A stretch of 64,000 nt of DNA from Amaricoccus sp. (lineage in GTDB: Bacteria > Pseudomonadota > Alphaproteobacteria > Rhodobacterales > Rhodobacteraceae): assembly GCF_017993425.1 (NCBI RefSeq), contig NZ_JAGOMQ010000011.1, positions 1 to 64,000 on the forward strand, read 5' to 3'. A model generated the notes under the pieces. That model had not been told where the DNA came from, ran no database searches, and was given only the letters and a program-made list of their open reading frames with translations. Both the position numbers and the translations under genes were made by a program. Positions 36,222 through 45,793 of the stretch are shown here, one piece after another. The first letter of the stretch is position 1. The number at the start of each line of letters is the position of its first letter.

Positions 36222-36593
36222 CGTTTCCTCCGATGTCTCGTCCTGGGGACTTCTTGAAATAATAGTGCGGGAATCGGTCGCGTTCCGGCAAGTCCTTACC
36301 GAACGTCAACCAGCGTGCAAGCGCGGGCTCTACAGGCCCAGCCGCCGCATGTTGTTGAAAAAGATCGAAGAACGAGTGATCGCCACAGCGCGCGGGTGGC
36401 AGATCGGCCACAGCTGCGCCGTCCCGTCCGGAGCCCCGGGAACCGACCGGGTCCCTTTCGCGTAGCCGCCGACGTTGCGGCGTTGGCGAGTCCGGGGGGG
36501 TATCTTGTCGGCGTTCATGGAACGATCCGGCTGGGACGTCGCGTCCTCCCGCCGCCGCCGTCTCTATGCGCCGAGGAAACCGTTAAGTCGGCC
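36222..36593. other. spacer upstream of fadL-like gene
   Basis: About 370 bases of lower GC than its surroundings between two minus-strand genes. It should hold the promoter of the FadL-like gene. A minus-strand 62-codon frame ending IFFNNMRRLGL (36330-36518) has no ribosome site I can defend and is not called. No repeat shared with other regions was seen. Confidence 0.4.
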
Positions 36594-36800
36594 TCACAAA
36601 TCTTGTCCTTGAGTTCTTCTGACCGTCGGTTTGTAGACTGCGACGGCGCCTAAATATAGCCCGCAGACTAGCAGAATTGCGCTGAACAGCGGGCTCTCGA
36701 TAAACTTGGCCGCCACCACAAGCGCCGCGGCGATCGCGATTCTCAAAAAGACGCTGGACCACTTGCGTGGAGCCAGCACCACTTCATGTCCTGTAGCCAT
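36594..36800 (-). CDS. small two-helix membrane protein, unknown
   Basis: 68 residues: a polar N-terminus (MATGHEVVLAPRKW), hydrophobic helices near 17-33 and 38-55, and a basic tail VRRTQGQDL. GGGGGATCCG precedes the ATG at 36800. G+C is visibly lower than in neighbouring genes, so it may be acquired. I do not recognise a family. It is isolated between the FadL-like gene and ppa. Confidence 0.6.
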   Translation of the reverse strand: MATGHEVVLAPRKWSSVFLRIAIAAALVVAAKFIESPLFSAILLVCGLYLGAVAVYKPTVRRTQGQDL

Positions 36801-36935
36801 CGGATCCCCCGCAGCTCTACCTCGGCGCCGATACTATGAATCGGACGCCCTTCAGGGAATCTGTCAAGCAGGCTTCCTGCGGCGCCCAGGGATCTGGAAA
36901 GCGTCCGCCGCTCCTAGGTCGGGGCGGCGGTCAGG

Positions 36936-37475
36936 TCAGCCCTTCTTCACCGCTTCGAGCGAGGCCTCGAGGATCGAGATCGCCTCGGCCTTGTCGCCCC
37001 AGCCGATGACCTTCACCCACTTGCCCGCCTCGAGATCCTTGTAGTGCTCGAAGAAGTGCTTGATCCGCTCGCGGGTCTTCGGGGCCACGTCCTCGAGGTC
37101 CTGGATATGGGCCTGGAACGGATCGACCTTCTCGACGGGCACGGCGATCAGCTTGTCGTCCATGCCGCCGTCGTCCTCCATCTTCAGGACGCCGACCGGG
37201 CGGCAGCGGATCACCACGCCCGGCTGCAGCGGGAAGTCGCACAGCACGAGCACGTCGGTCGGGTCGCCGTCGGCGTGCAGCGTGTTCGGCACGAAGCCGT
37301 AGTTGCACGGGTAGAACATCGGCGTGTTGACGACGCGGTCGACGAAGACGGCGCCGCTCTCCTTGTCGAGCTCGTACTTCACCGGCGCGCCGCCGGCGGC
37401 CCCGCCGGTGATCTCGATCACCACGTTGACGTCATGCGGCGGGTTCTTGCCGGCAGGGATCTTGTCGATGTTCAT
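36936..37475 (-). CDS. ppa: inorganic pyrophosphatase
   Basis: 179 residues, family I soluble pyrophosphatase. The signature DGDPTDVLVL near 65-74 gives the metal-binding aspartates. KYELDKESGAVFVDRV near 34 holds substrate-binding lysine and glutamate, and YPCNYGFVPNT near 55 the active tyrosines. It hydrolyses pyrophosphate to drive biosynthesis. The ATG at 37475 has GAGGAG seven bases away; a GTG at 37478 would add one residue. Probably a single-gene unit. Confidence 0.96.
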   Translation of the reverse strand: MNIDKIPAGKNPPHDVNVVIEITGGAAGGAPVKYELDKESGAVFVDRVVNTPMFYPCNYGFVPNTLHADGDPTDVLVLCDFPLQPGVVIRCRPVGVLKMEDDGGMDDKLIAVPVEKVDPFQAHIQDLEDVAPKTRERIKHFFEHYKDLEAGKWVKVIGWGDKAEAISILEASLEAVKKG

Positions 37476-37659
37476 CACGTGTCTCCTCGGTACACGACAG
37501 GCCGTTTTGCCGGCCCGCCTATCACGCGGGCCGCCGTAGCGAAAGGCCCCGCGCCCGCGAATTCCCCTGCCGACGGCAAGCTGCGCCTCCGCGACTACGG
37601 GGCGCGACGCGACGCACCACCCCTTCGCGCGTATGCGAAGTTGCGGGGTCGGGCCCGGT

Positions 37660-38568
37660 TCAGGCCGCCCCGCGCCGGGCGGCGCGGATGCCGACGAGGT
37701 TCCCCACGACGATGACCGCCGCCCCGACGAAGACCGAGAGCCGCAGCGGCTCGTGATAGACGATCATCCCCAGCGTCGCGACGACCGGCAGGCGCAGGAA
37801 CTCCATCGGCGCGACCACGCTCGCCGGGGCGTTGGCGAGCGCCGAGGTCAGGCAGTAGTGCGCGGTCAGGCCGGTCAGCCCGACCACGGCCAGCCAGGGC
37901 GCGACCGCCGCCGAGGGAACCGGCACCCCGCCGGGCAGCGACAGCACGAGGCTCGCGAGGCCCTGCGACAGCGTCATCCAGAAGAGGACGCACAGCACCG
38001 GGTCGAAGGCCATGATCCGGCGGGTGTAGATCGTGTTGAACGCGAAGGCGAGCCCGGCCCCCAGCGCCGCCGCCTGCCCGCTCCCGAACGGTCCGGCGCC
38101 CGGCTGGGCGACGATCAGCACCCCGGCGAAGCCGAGCGCCGCGGCGACCAGCCGGGCAGGGGTCATCGTCTCGGCGAGGAAGAACGGCGCGAGCAGGACC
38201 ACCCAGATCGGGTTGGTGAACTCGAGCGCCGCGAGCTGCCCGAGCGGCACCAGCGTCACCGCGTAGAACCACAGGTTCTGCCCGAGGTAGTGCGCCGCGT
38301 TGCGGCGGACGTGCAGCCAGGGGTGGCGGGTGGCGACGATCTCCCCCGGCCGCCGCGAGGCGAGCACGATCGCCGCGATCACCGCGAAGCCGATGGCCGA
38401 GCGGTAGAGCATCAGCTCGAAGGTGTTCATCTCCACCTGGATCTCGCGCCCCGCCACCGCCATCGCGGCGAAGGAGGCGATGGCCCCGAGCATCCAGGCG
38501 AAGGCCTTGAGCGGCCGCGAGGGGCGGGCCGCCGGGGCGGCCGCGGAGGGAGCGGGAGATTCGGGCAT
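37660..38568 (-). CDS. EamA/DMT family transporter
   Basis: 302 residues with ten predicted membrane helices in two EamA halves, preceded by a proline/alanine-rich cytoplasmic tail. Characteristic segments are MLYRSAIGFAVIAAIV near 53, LWFYAVTLVPLGQLAALEFTNPIWV near 98-122, and PVVATLGMIVYHEPL near 262. Drug/metabolite transporters of this kind export or import small organic molecules; the substrate is unknown. It is divergent from the amidase gene, with 91 bases between the starts. Confidence 0.9.
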   Translation of the reverse strand: MPESPAPSAAAPAARPSRPLKAFAWMLGAIASFAAMAVAGREIQVEMNTFELMLYRSAIGFAVIAAIVLASRRPGEIVATRHPWLHVRRNAAHYLGQNLWFYAVTLVPLGQLAALEFTNPIWVVLLAPFFLAETMTPARLVAAALGFAGVLIVAQPGAGPFGSGQAAALGAGLAFAFNTIYTRRIMAFDPVLCVLFWMTLSQGLASLVLSLPGGVPVPSAAVAPWLAVVGLTGLTAHYCLTSALANAPASVVAPMEFLRLPVVATLGMIVYHEPLRLSVFVGAAVIVVGNLVGIRAARRGAA

Positions 38569-38659
38569 GGCCCGGCCATATCGCCCGCCGCGGCCGCCGA
38601 AGCAACGCGGGACGACGGGGGCTTGCCGGCGCCGCCGCCCCCCGTGCTAGGGTCGCGCG

Positions 38660-40111
38660 ATGAACAGGCCGCTTCCCTCCGGCGGGATCGCCGACTGGAC
38701 CGCGCGGGAGCTCTCCCGCGCCATCCACGCCCGCGAGGTCTCCTGCGCCGAGGCGATGGCGGCCTTCCTCGACCGGATCGAGCGGCTGAACCCGGTGGTG
38801 AACGCCATCGTGGCGATGAAGCCCCGCGAGGCGGCGATGGCCGAGGCGGCGGAGGCCGACGCCGAACTCGCCGCCGGCCGGTCGCGCGGCTGGCTGCACG
38901 GGCTGCCGCAGGCCCCGAAGGACCTGACGGCGACGGCCGACATCGTCACCGCGATGGGCTCGCCGATCCTCGCCGGCAAGCCGGCGCCGGCCGACTCGAT
39001 CCTCGTCGAGCGGCTGCGCGGGGCCGGCGCGATCCTGATCGGCAAGACCAACGTCCCGGAGTTCGGCCTCGGCTCGCACACCTACAACCCGGTCTACGGG
39101 CCCACCCTCAACGCCTGGGACCAGACCCGCAGCGCCGGCGGCAGCAGCGGCGGCGCGGCGGTGGCGCTGGCGCTGGGGATGCTGCCGGTGGCCGACGGCA
39201 GCGACATGATGGGCTCGCTCCGGAACCCCGCCGGCTGGAACGGCGTCTACGGCTTCCGGCCGACGCCGGGGCGGATTCCGGCCGGGCCGGGGCCGGAGAT
39301 CTGGCTCCAGCAGCTCTCGACCGACGGGCCGATGGGCCGCGACGTCGCCGACCTCGCGGCGCTCCTCGCGACGCTGGCGGGCTGGGACCCGCGCGCGCCG
39401 CTGTCGCTCGACGGCGACGGCGCGGCGTTCGCCGGCTCCCTCGACGCCCCGACCGCAGGACTCCGCATCGGCTGGCTCGGCGACCTCGGCGGCCGGCTGG
39501 CGATGGAGCCCGGGGTGATCGCGACCTGCGAGGCGGCGCTGCGGCTCTTCGCCGACCTCGGGGTGGAGGTCGAGCCGGTCCTGCCGGACTTCGACCTCGA
39601 CGCGCTCTTCGAGGCCTGGACGACGCTGCGCTCCTTCCTCGTCGCCGGCGCGCTCGGCCCCCACTACGACGCTCCCGCGAGCCGGGCGCTCTTGAAGCCC
39701 GCGGCGGTCTGGGAGGTCGAGCGCGGCCGCGCCCTCTCCGCCCCGGCGGTGTTCCGCGCCTCGGCGACCCGCTCGGCCTGGCTCGGCGAGGCGCTGCGCC
39801 TGCACGGCCGGTTCGACTTCCTCGCCATCCCCACGGCGCAGCTCTTTCCCTTCGAGCTCGGGCAGGACTGGCCGCAGGCGATCGCCGGGCGGGAGATGGA
39901 CAGCTACCTGCGCTGGATGGAGGGGATGATCGTCGCCAGCATGACCGGCGGCCCGGCGCTCGCCGTCCCCGCCGGCTTCGGCCCCGCCGGCCTGCCCATC
40001 GGCCTCCAGCTGATCGGCCCGCCCCGCGCCGACCTCGCCGTCCTCCGCCTCGGCCACGCCTACGACCGTCTCCAGCCCTTCACCGCGAGGCGCAGCCCCC
40101 TGCTGGAATGA
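38660..40111 (+). CDS. amidase signature family hydrolase
   Basis: 483 residues. The Ser-cisSer-Lys triad is visible: lysine in LPQAPKDL near 83, and the serines in SAGGSSGGAAVALA near 158-171. GSDMMGSLRNPAGWNGVYGFRPT follows, the family's long conserved stretch. It hydrolyses an amide bond of an unknown substrate; the family includes aryl-acylamidases, Asp/Glu-tRNA amidotransferase A subunits and 6-aminohexanoate-type enzymes. No GatB or GatC gene is adjacent, so it is a free-standing amidase. It is followed by a TTCACGCGTGAA dyad and copy B of the repeat element. Confidence 0.9.
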   Translation: MNRPLPSGGIADWTARELSRAIHAREVSCAEAMAAFLDRIERLNPVVNAIVAMKPREAAMAEAAEADAELAAGRSRGWLHGLPQAPKDLTATADIVTAMGSPILAGKPAPADSILVERLRGAGAILIGKTNVPEFGLGSHTYNPVYGPTLNAWDQTRSAGGSSGGAAVALALGMLPVADGSDMMGSLRNPAGWNGVYGFRPTPGRIPAGPGPEIWLQQLSTDGPMGRDVADLAALLATLAGWDPRAPLSLDGDGAAFAGSLDAPTAGLRIGWLGDLGGRLAMEPGVIATCEAALRLFADLGVEVEPVLPDFDLDALFEAWTTLRSFLVAGALGPHYDAPASRALLKPAAVWEVERGRALSAPAVFRASATRSAWLGEALRLHGRFDFLAIPTAQLFPFELGQDWPQAIAGREMDSYLRWMEGMIVASMTGGPALAVPAGFGPAGLPIGLQLIGPPRADLAVLRLGHAYDRLQPFTARRSPLLE

Positions 40112-40117
40112 GCCGTG

Positions 40118-40129
40118 TTCACGCGTGAA
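40118..40129. promoter_or_regulatory. TTCACGCGTGAA dyad after the amidase gene
   Basis: A perfect 12-base palindrome six bases past the amidase stop, 63 bases outside the left end of repeat element copy B. Related dyads occur near 15.0, 18.9, 54.9 and 63.08 kb. It may be part of a mobile repeat or a protein-binding site. Confidence 0.45.
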
Positions 40130-40186
40130 TATTCGATAAGTCATTGATTCTACGTGGGTGGGTTCTTCTTGAGCCGTGGATGCCCA

Positions 40187-40530
40187 CACTGCACGACACC
40201 TGCCTGCTGGATCCGCGGCGCGCGCGCCGACCGACCGAAGCGGGCTTGCCCGCGAGGCCCGGCGCGACAAGCGAAAGCATTGCTTTCGCCGCGCCGACGG
40301 CTGGAGCGCGGTTGCGCGCGGAAGCCGTGAGGGGTGAAGATTTCTCCGTAGCGCGCCATCCGTCCGTGATCGCCCCGGCGAGCGCGGAATCGCGCTCGCC
40401 CCCCGCAGGGGCGATCGCGGACGGATTTGCCACGGGTCAAATCCGTCTGTCGTCCCCGTCGCGACCTGTTTCCGGCCGGGCTTCCGCTCCACTGTCGTGC
40501 AGTGTGCGTGGATGTCCACACTGCACGACA
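40187..40530 (+). mobile_element. MITE-like element, copy B plus an extra end
   Basis: The main element is 40187-40504 (318 bases), bounded by CACTGCACGACA and its perfect complement TGTCGTGCAGTG. Its interior matches copy A for most of its length, including the nested large hairpin. The small hairpin at 40271-40289 (GCGAAAGCA-T-TGCTTTCGC) differs from copy A by a paired change. Immediately after the right end, CGTGGATGTCCACACTGCACGACA repeats the left flank and left end in direct orientation. This creates a 14-base inverted pair (40493-40506 with 40517-40530). Same orientation as copy A. No transposase or clear target duplication. Confidence 0.8.
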
Positions 40531-40562
40531 CCAAGGCCGCCGGACCGCGCGAGCCTCGATGC

Positions 40563-41585
40563 CTAGTCCCGGCGCATCGACGCGATGCGGACGAGGAGGC
40601 GCTCGGCGAGGGCGAGGCCGGGGGCGGGCTTGCTGGAGCGCAGCGTCAGGTCGGCGTCGGTGATGAGCGCCAGCGCCTCCTCGAGCCGCTGGCGGCCGAG
40701 GCGGCGGACCTGCGCGGCCATGCGCGAGCGGCGCGGCCCGAACACCGGCGGCCGGGCGCGGGCCAGCGCCGCCTCCGGGTCGTCGGCGGCGCAGGCGGCG
40801 GCGTGGAGCGCGCGGAAATGCCGGCCGGCGGCGATGACGAGGCCGGTCGCCGCCGAGGAGCCGCCGGCGAGGCTCGCCATGGCGCGCGCCAGCGCGTCGG
40901 CGCGGCCGTCGGCGGCGAGGTGGAGGATCTCCTCGATCTCGGCCTCGGGGGGGGCAGGGGCGACCGCCTCGAGGTCGGCGCAGGTCGGCGGGGTCGGGTC
41001 GCCGAGCTTGTAGAGCGCGAGCTTCTCCAGCGTCTGCGCGAAATCGCCGGGGTCGAGGACCTGCGCCAGCGCCTCGAGGTCGGCGAAGGCCTCGCGCTCG
41101 GGGCGGGGCAGGCCGGCGCGCGCCAGCGCCGCCTCGATCTCGGCGCGGCCGGGCGGGTCGGCGTGGATGGCGATGGCGACGGCGCGCCTCGCCGCCTCGA
41201 AGCCCTTGCGGAGCGCGTTCGCCGGCTTGAGCTCGCCGGCGGCGACGACAAGCGTCGCGTCGCCGGCGCGCCAGTCGTCGACGGCGGCGAGCAGCGCTGC
41301 GGCGGCCGTCTCGGTGGCGTCCTCGACCAGCACGGCGCGCGGGCCGGGGAAGAAGCCCGTGGCGCGCATCGCGTCCTGCACGGCGGCGGGGTCGCGACGC
41401 AGCTCGGCGGCGGGGAGGCGGGTGAGACGCATCTCGGCCGCTCCCTCCGGGCCGATCAGCGCGAGCACGAGCTCCTGCCGGCGGAGCGCGGTGCGCATGG
41501 CGTCGGGTCCGTGGAGGAGCGCCGCCGCGACGGCCGGGTCCGGGCGCGCGAGGAAGCGCGCGGCCTCCTGGGTGGAGAGCTTCAC
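40563..41585 (-). CDS. holA: DNA polymerase III subunit delta
   Basis: 340 residues, full length for HolA. The AAA+-like N-terminal domain has LLHGPDAMRTALRRQELV near 24 and later VLVEDATETAAAALLAAV near 85. The C-terminal clamp-loader region has GRHFRALHAAACAADD near 255. It opens the beta sliding clamp at the replication fork. The GTG start overlaps the lptE stop (GTGA). The order leuS, lptE, holA on one strand is the common alphaproteobacterial arrangement and supports the call despite low similarity typical of delta subunits. Confidence 0.92.
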   Translation of the reverse strand: MKLSTQEAARFLARPDPAVAAALLHGPDAMRTALRRQELVLALIGPEGAAEMRLTRLPAAELRRDPAAVQDAMRATGFFPGPRAVLVEDATETAAAALLAAVDDWRAGDATLVVAAGELKPANALRKGFEAARRAVAIAIHADPPGRAEIEAALARAGLPRPEREAFADLEALAQVLDPGDFAQTLEKLALYKLGDPTPPTCADLEAVAPAPPEAEIEEILHLAADGRADALARAMASLAGGSSAATGLVIAAGRHFRALHAAACAADDPEAALARARPPVFGPRRSRMAAQVRRLGRQRLEEALALITDADLTLRSSKPAPGLALAERLLVRIASMRRD

Positions 41586-42172
41586 GGCGCCGGGCGGGCG
41601 GCGGCCGGGGTCGCCGCTTTCGCCGCGGCCCAGTCGTCGGCCGCCACGGCGACGCGCTGAGCCACCCGGTCGGCCAGCGTCTCGGCCAGCCGCTTCTCGG
41701 CGTCGCGCTGCGCCGACAGGATCGCGAAGGCCGAGGAGGTCTCGGAGGTGGGCGCGCTGTAGCCGGTGACGGCGGTCTCGGTCCCGGAGAGCGCCGCGCC
41801 GCCGCCGGAGAGCGAGGCCAGCTTCCACTCGGCCGTGCCGGTGACGTCGAAGCGCGAGGTGACGTCCTTCTCGGTGATGGCGACGCCGCTCTTCTCGAAG
41901 GCGAGGTCGACGTCGAGGCGGTGGGTGACGCCGGCCGGCTCGCCGAGCCGGGCGACAAGCCGCTCGCGCATGGCGAAGCCGGCGATGCCGTCGATCACCC
42001 CGACCTCGACCCGCCCCGCGGACGCGGCGGCGGGGCCGGCGGGGGCGTAGAGCGGCTCGAAGCCGCAGGCCGCCACGAGGGCGAGCGCGGCGAGAGCGGC
42101 CGCCGCGCGGGCCTGCGCACGTGCAGGAGCGCTCAAGGCGTTGAAGAGACGGCGCGGTTCAAAGCGGTTCAT
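41582..42172 (-). CDS. lptE: LPS assembly lipoprotein LptE
   Basis: 196 residues. An n-region, a hydrophobic core and the lipobox LVAAC|GFEPLYAP near 33-43 mark an outer-membrane lipoprotein; GFxPLY is the LptE hallmark after the lipidated cysteine. The rest contains the SxxRDAEKRLAETLADRVAQRV helix typical of the family. It plugs and guides LptD in lipopolysaccharide insertion at the outer membrane. It sits between leuS and holA with a four-base overlap to holA. The alanine/proline-rich tail is likely disordered. Confidence 0.92.
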   Translation of the reverse strand: MNRFEPRRLFNALSAPARAQARAAAALAALALVAACGFEPLYAPAGPAAASAGRVEVGVIDGIAGFAMRERLVARLGEPAGVTHRLDVDLAFEKSGVAITEKDVTSRFDVTGTAEWKLASLSGGGAALSGTETAVTGYSAPTSETSSAFAILSAQRDAEKRLAETLADRVAQRVAVAADDWAAAKAATPAAARPAP

Positions 42173-42232
42173 CTCGCGCTCACCTTCCCCGGAAGGTTCG
42201 GACCGACGTGGCCTGCGTGGGAGGCAGGTCGC

Positions 42233-44800
42233 TCAGACGACCACATTCACGATCCGGTCGGGGACGACGATGAGCTTGCGCGGGCTCGCGCCGGCCAGCG
42301 CCCGCTGCACGGCGGGGTCGGCGAGGACAAGCGCCTCGACCGCGGCGGCGTCGAGCCCGGCGGGGGCGCGGATCTCGGCGCGGCGCTTGCCGTTGACCTG
42401 CACCGGCAGGATCACCTCGTCGGCGACGAGCATCGCCGGGTCGGCCTCCGGCCAGGGCGCGGCGACGACGAGGCCCGCGCCGCCGAGCAGCGACCACATC
42501 TCCTCCGCGAGGTGCGGGGTCATCGGGGCCATGAGCTGGGCCAGCGTCGCCACGCCGAAGCGGCGGGCGGCGAGGAGGTCGGGGGCGTCGCCCGTCGCGC
42601 GGCCGAGGACGTTGGCGAACTCGTAGAGCTTGGCGATGGCGCGGTTGAAGGCGAAGGCCTCGATGCCCTCGGAGACGTCGCGGATGCAGCGATGCGCGGC
42701 GCGGAGCAGCGCCAGCGCCTCCGGGCCGGGGGCGGCGGGGACCGCGCGGGGGGCCTCGGCCGGCAGCGCCTCGGCGAGCCGCCAGACGCGGGCGAGGTGG
42801 CGGGCGGCCGCCTCGGCGCCGGCGGCGGTCCATTCGACGTCGCGCTCGGGCGGGCTGTCGGACATCACGAACCAGCGCGCGGCGTCGGCGCCGTATTTCG
42901 CGACGATCTCGTCGGGGTCGACGACGTTCTTCTTCGACTTCGACATCTTGGTCGAGGGGCCGATCTCGACCGGCGTGCCGTCGGCGAGGCGGGCGCCGGC
43001 GTCGTCGCGGACCACCTCCGCCGGCTCGCGCCAGACCGGGCGGCCGTCGGCGCCGGCGGTGGCGTAGGTCTCGTGGGTGACCATGCCTTGCGTGAACAGC
43101 GCGTCGAAGGGCTCGATGGCCTTCCGCGGCAGGTGGCCGGTGATCGCCATCGCGCGGGCGAAGAAGCGCGAGTAGAGCAGGTGCAGGATCGCGTGCTCGA
43201 CGCCGCCGATGTACTGGTCGACGTTCATCCAGTACTCCGCCTCGGCCATCACCGTCGGCGTCGCGGCGCGGGGCGCGGTGAAGCGGGCGAAGTACCAGGA
43301 CGAATCGACGAAGGTGTCCATCGTGTCCGTCTCGCGGCGGGCGGGGCCGCCGCAGGACGGGCAGGTCGTCTGCGCCCAGGTCGGGTGGCGCTCCAGCGGG
43401 TTGCCGTGGCCGTCGAAGGTCACGTCGTCGGGGAGGCGCACGGGGAGGTTCTCGCGCCTCTCGGGGACGACGCCGCAGGCGGGGCAGTGGATCACCGGGA
43501 TCGGGCAGCCCCAGTAGCGCTGGCGGCTGACGCCCCAGTCGCGCAGGCGGAAGCGGGTGACGCCCTCGCCCCAGCCCCCGGCCTCGGCGCGGGCGATCAC
43601 CTCGGCCTTGGCCGCCTCGACCTCCATGCCGTCGAGGAAGCGGGAGTTCACGAGGCGCCCCGCGTCGGTGAAGGCCTCGTCGCCGACGGCGAAGTCGGGG
43701 CCCGAGGGGCTGACCACGGTGGGGACGGCCAGGCCGTACTTGCGGGCGAAGTCGAGGTCGCGCTGGTCGTGGGCGGGGCAGCCGAAGATCGCGCCCGTGC
43801 CGTAGTCCATCAGGACGAAGTTCGCGACGTAGACCGGGAGCACGATCTCCGGGTCGAAGGGGTGGACGACGCCGACCGGGGTGGCGATCCCGCGCTTCTC
43901 GGCGGTCTCGATCGCCTCCTCGGAGGTGCCGGCGCGGCGGCACTCGGCGTTGAAGGCGGCGATCTCCGGCGAGCTCGCCTCCAGCGCGCGGGCGAGCGGG
44001 TGGTCGGGCGAGACGGCGGCGAAGGACGCGCCGAAGATGGTGTCGGGGCGGGTGGTGAAGACCTCGAGCGTCTCGAAGCCGGCGGGGGCGCCGAGCGTGT
44101 CGAAGCGGAATTGCAGGCCGCGGCTCCTGCCGATCCAGTTCTTCTGCATCAGCCGGACCTTCTCCGGCCAGGCGTCGAGGCCGTCGAGGGCGGCGAGGAG
44201 CTCGTCGGAGAAGTCGGAGATGCGGAAGAACCACTGGACGAGCTCGCGGCGCTCCACGGGCGCGCCGGAGCGCCAGCCGCGGCCGTCGATGACCTGCTCA
44301 TTGGCGAGGACGGTCATGTCGACCGGGTCCCAGTTCACCACGGCGGCCTTGCGGGCGACGAGGTCGGCGTCGAGCATGTCGAGGAACAGCCGCTGCTGCT
44401 GGCCGTAGTATTCCGGGTCGCAGGTGGCGAACTCGCGGGACCAGTCGATCGAGAAGCCGAAGGGCTTCATCTGGGCGCGCATCTGGTCGATGTTCTGCCA
44501 GGTCCAGGCGCCGGGATGGACGCCGCGCTCGATGGCGGCGTTCTCGGCGGGCATCCCGAAGGCGTCCCAGCCCATCGGGTGCAGCACGTTGAAGCCCTGC
44601 GCGCGGCGGTGGCGGGCGACGACGTCGCCCATGGTGTAGTTGCGCACGTGGCCCATGTGGATGCGCCCCGAGGGATAGGGGAACATCTCCAGCACGTAGT
44701 ATTTCGGCCGGACGGGGTCGTGCTCGGCGCGGAAGGCCTGCGCCGCGTCCCAGACGGCCTGCCACTTCGCCTCGACGGCGCGGGGGTCGTAGCGCGACAT
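42233..44800 (-). CDS. leuS: leucyl-tRNA synthetase
   Basis: 855 residues, class I synthetase. The HIGH motif variant appears in [15 protein letters not shown] near 40-50. The editing domain spans roughly 230-410 ([11 protein letters not shown]). The KMSKS loop is [15 protein letters not shown] near 618, and the C-terminal anticodon-binding and additional domains follow. It charges tRNA-Leu and edits mischarged products. First of the leuS-lptE-holA set, with 60 bases to lptE; DUF3576 lipoprotein gene ends four bases before its start. Confidence 0.97.
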   Translation of the reverse strand: MSRYDPRAVEAKWQAVWDAAQAFRAEHDPVRPKYYVLEMFPYPSGRIHMGHVRNYTMGDVVARHRRAQGFNVLHPMGWDAFGMPAENAAIERGVHPGAWTWQNIDQMRAQMKPFGFSIDWSREFATCDPEYYGQQQRLFLDMLDADLVARKAAVVNWDPVDMTVLANEQVIDGRGWRSGAPVERRELVQWFFRISDFSDELLAALDGLDAWPEKVRLMQKNWIGRSRGLQFRFDTLGAPAGFETLEVFTTRPDTIFGASFAAVSPDHPLARALEASSPEIAAFNAECRRAGTSEEAIETAEKRGIATPVGVVHPFDPEIVLPVYVANFVLMDYGTGAIFGCPAHDQRDLDFARKYGLAVPTVVSPSGPDFAVGDEAFTDAGRLVNSRFLDGMEVEAAKAEVIARAEAGGWGEGVTRFRLRDWGVSRQRYWGCPIPVIHCPACGVVPERRENLPVRLPDDVTFDGHGNPLERHPTWAQTTCPSCGGPARRETDTMDTFVDSSWYFARFTAPRAATPTVMAEAEYWMNVDQYIGGVEHAILHLLYSRFFARAMAITGHLPRKAIEPFDALFTQGMVTHETYATAGADGRPVWREPAEVVRDDAGARLADGTPVEIGPSTKMSKSKKNVVDPDEIVAKYGADAARWFVMSDSPPERDVEWTAAGAEAAARHLARVWRLAEALPAEAPRAVPAAPGPEALALLRAAHRCIRDVSEGIEAFAFNRAIAKLYEFANVLGRATGDAPDLLAARRFGVATLAQLMAPMTPHLAEEMWSLLGGAGLVVAAPWPEADPAMLVADEVILPVQVNGKRRAEIRAPAGLDAAAVEALVLADPAVQRALAGASPRKLIVVPDRIVNVVV

Positions 44801-44804
44801 GGCC

Positions 44805-45350
44805 TCAGCGGCGCTCTGACGAGGCGATGCGCAGCTGGCGGGCCCGGGTGAGGATGGCGTCCTCCAGCCGGCGGTTGTCGGCGGCGGAGACGGGGACGGG
44901 CCGGCCGCCGGCCTGGCGGAAGGCGGCGACGCGCAGCGAGCGGGCGTCGAGCGCGGCCTCGGAGATCAGCACGGTCACGCGGAACGGGGTCGGGTCGCCC
45001 GCGACGCGGCCCCAGTCGGTGACGATGACGCCGGAGAACGGGTCCGCGCCGTCGAGCGGCAGGAACGACAGCACGTCGAGCGAGGCGGTCCAGAGGTACT
45101 TGTTCACCCCGATCTGCCGCGCCGGCTCGCCGCGGCCGGGGCCGAACAGGTCGAGGATGCCGCCGGTGCCGAGCGCGGGGTCGTACTGGTTGGGGCTGCG
45201 GTTGCCCATGGCGTTCTGCATGGTCTGCTCGCGCGCCCGCGCCGCGTTCGCGTCGGCCTGCGCCGCGCGCTGCTCCGGATCGCCGCCTGTGCAGGCGGCG
45301 AGCGCCGCCAGCGCGGCCGCCATCGCGAAGAACCGATCTCTAAGGGCCAC
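44805..45350 (-). CDS. DUF3576 lipoprotein
   Basis: 181 residues with GTG start ([23 protein letters not shown]). The LAAC lipobox near 20 indicates a lipoprotein. The mature part matches DUF3576: [32 protein letters not shown] near 87-118, then [20 protein letters not shown] and a C-terminal helix of RARQLR type. The function is unknown; the family sits next to leuS and lptE in many alphaproteobacteria, suggesting an envelope role. A start at the internal ATG 45323 would shorten the signal peptide. Confidence 0.85.
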   Translation of the reverse strand: MALRDRFFAMAAALAALAACTGGDPEQRAAQADANAARAREQTMQNAMGNRSPNQYDPALGTGGILDLFGPGRGEPARQIGVNKYLWTASLDVLSFLPLDGADPFSGVIVTDWGRVAGDPTPFRVTVLISEAALDARSLRVAAFRQAGGRPVPVSAADNRRLEDAILTRARQLRIASSERR

Positions 45351-45793
45351 GCGCGGTTCGCCGTCCCGTTTTCGCCTCGGGGTCTCGTAAAGCCTGCGCG
45401 GGGCGGCGGCAAGTCCCCAGCGGCGGCGAGGCTGGCGATCCGGTCGAAGGCCCGCGCGGCGGGCGCGCCCGCCCTCGCCCTCTTCTTCCTCCGCCCCGCC
45501 TGTCGGGCGCCCCGCGGGCGCTTGCGCGCGCAAGAAGCGACCTCGGAGCACAAGGTCGCTTCGTCCATCTCCCGGGACCAACCTCAAGCCTTCAGGCGAT
45601 TGCCCTCGGGCGACGGGGGCTCGCAGGGGGCCCGGCGGGGGCAGTGTGGCGCTCCTGCATCATTCCGTGACACAAGCGTCCCGCCTTCCGCCATTCGCTT
45701 GACCCTGACCGGCCCCCTGAGTGATGACAACATCCATCTGGTCCGGGCAGCCGGATTTCGAGATGGCCTTGAACTAAAAAACCGAGGAAAGCG
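45351..45793 (+). promoter_or_regulatory. upstream region of porin 1
   Basis: A 440-base region without genes. Near the porin, TTGACC (45699-45704) and TGATGA (45722-45727), 17 bases apart, form a plausible promoter, leaving a leader of about 60 bases that ends AAAAACCGAGGAAAGCG before the ATG. The rest is GC-rich; the part nearest 45351 belongs to the DUF3576 upstream region. No repeats shared with other loci were seen. Confidence 0.4.

Noticed and set aside
36330-36518. 62-codon minus-strand frame ending IFFNNMRRLGL
   Set aside because: No ribosome binding site or recognisable family, and basic residues expected from composition.
41921-44851. Very long plus-strand open frame opposite leuS
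   Set aside because: Shadow frame caused by GC-rich codon bias; arginine/alanine/glycine-rich with no domain, while the minus strand encodes a complete leucyl-tRNA synthetase.
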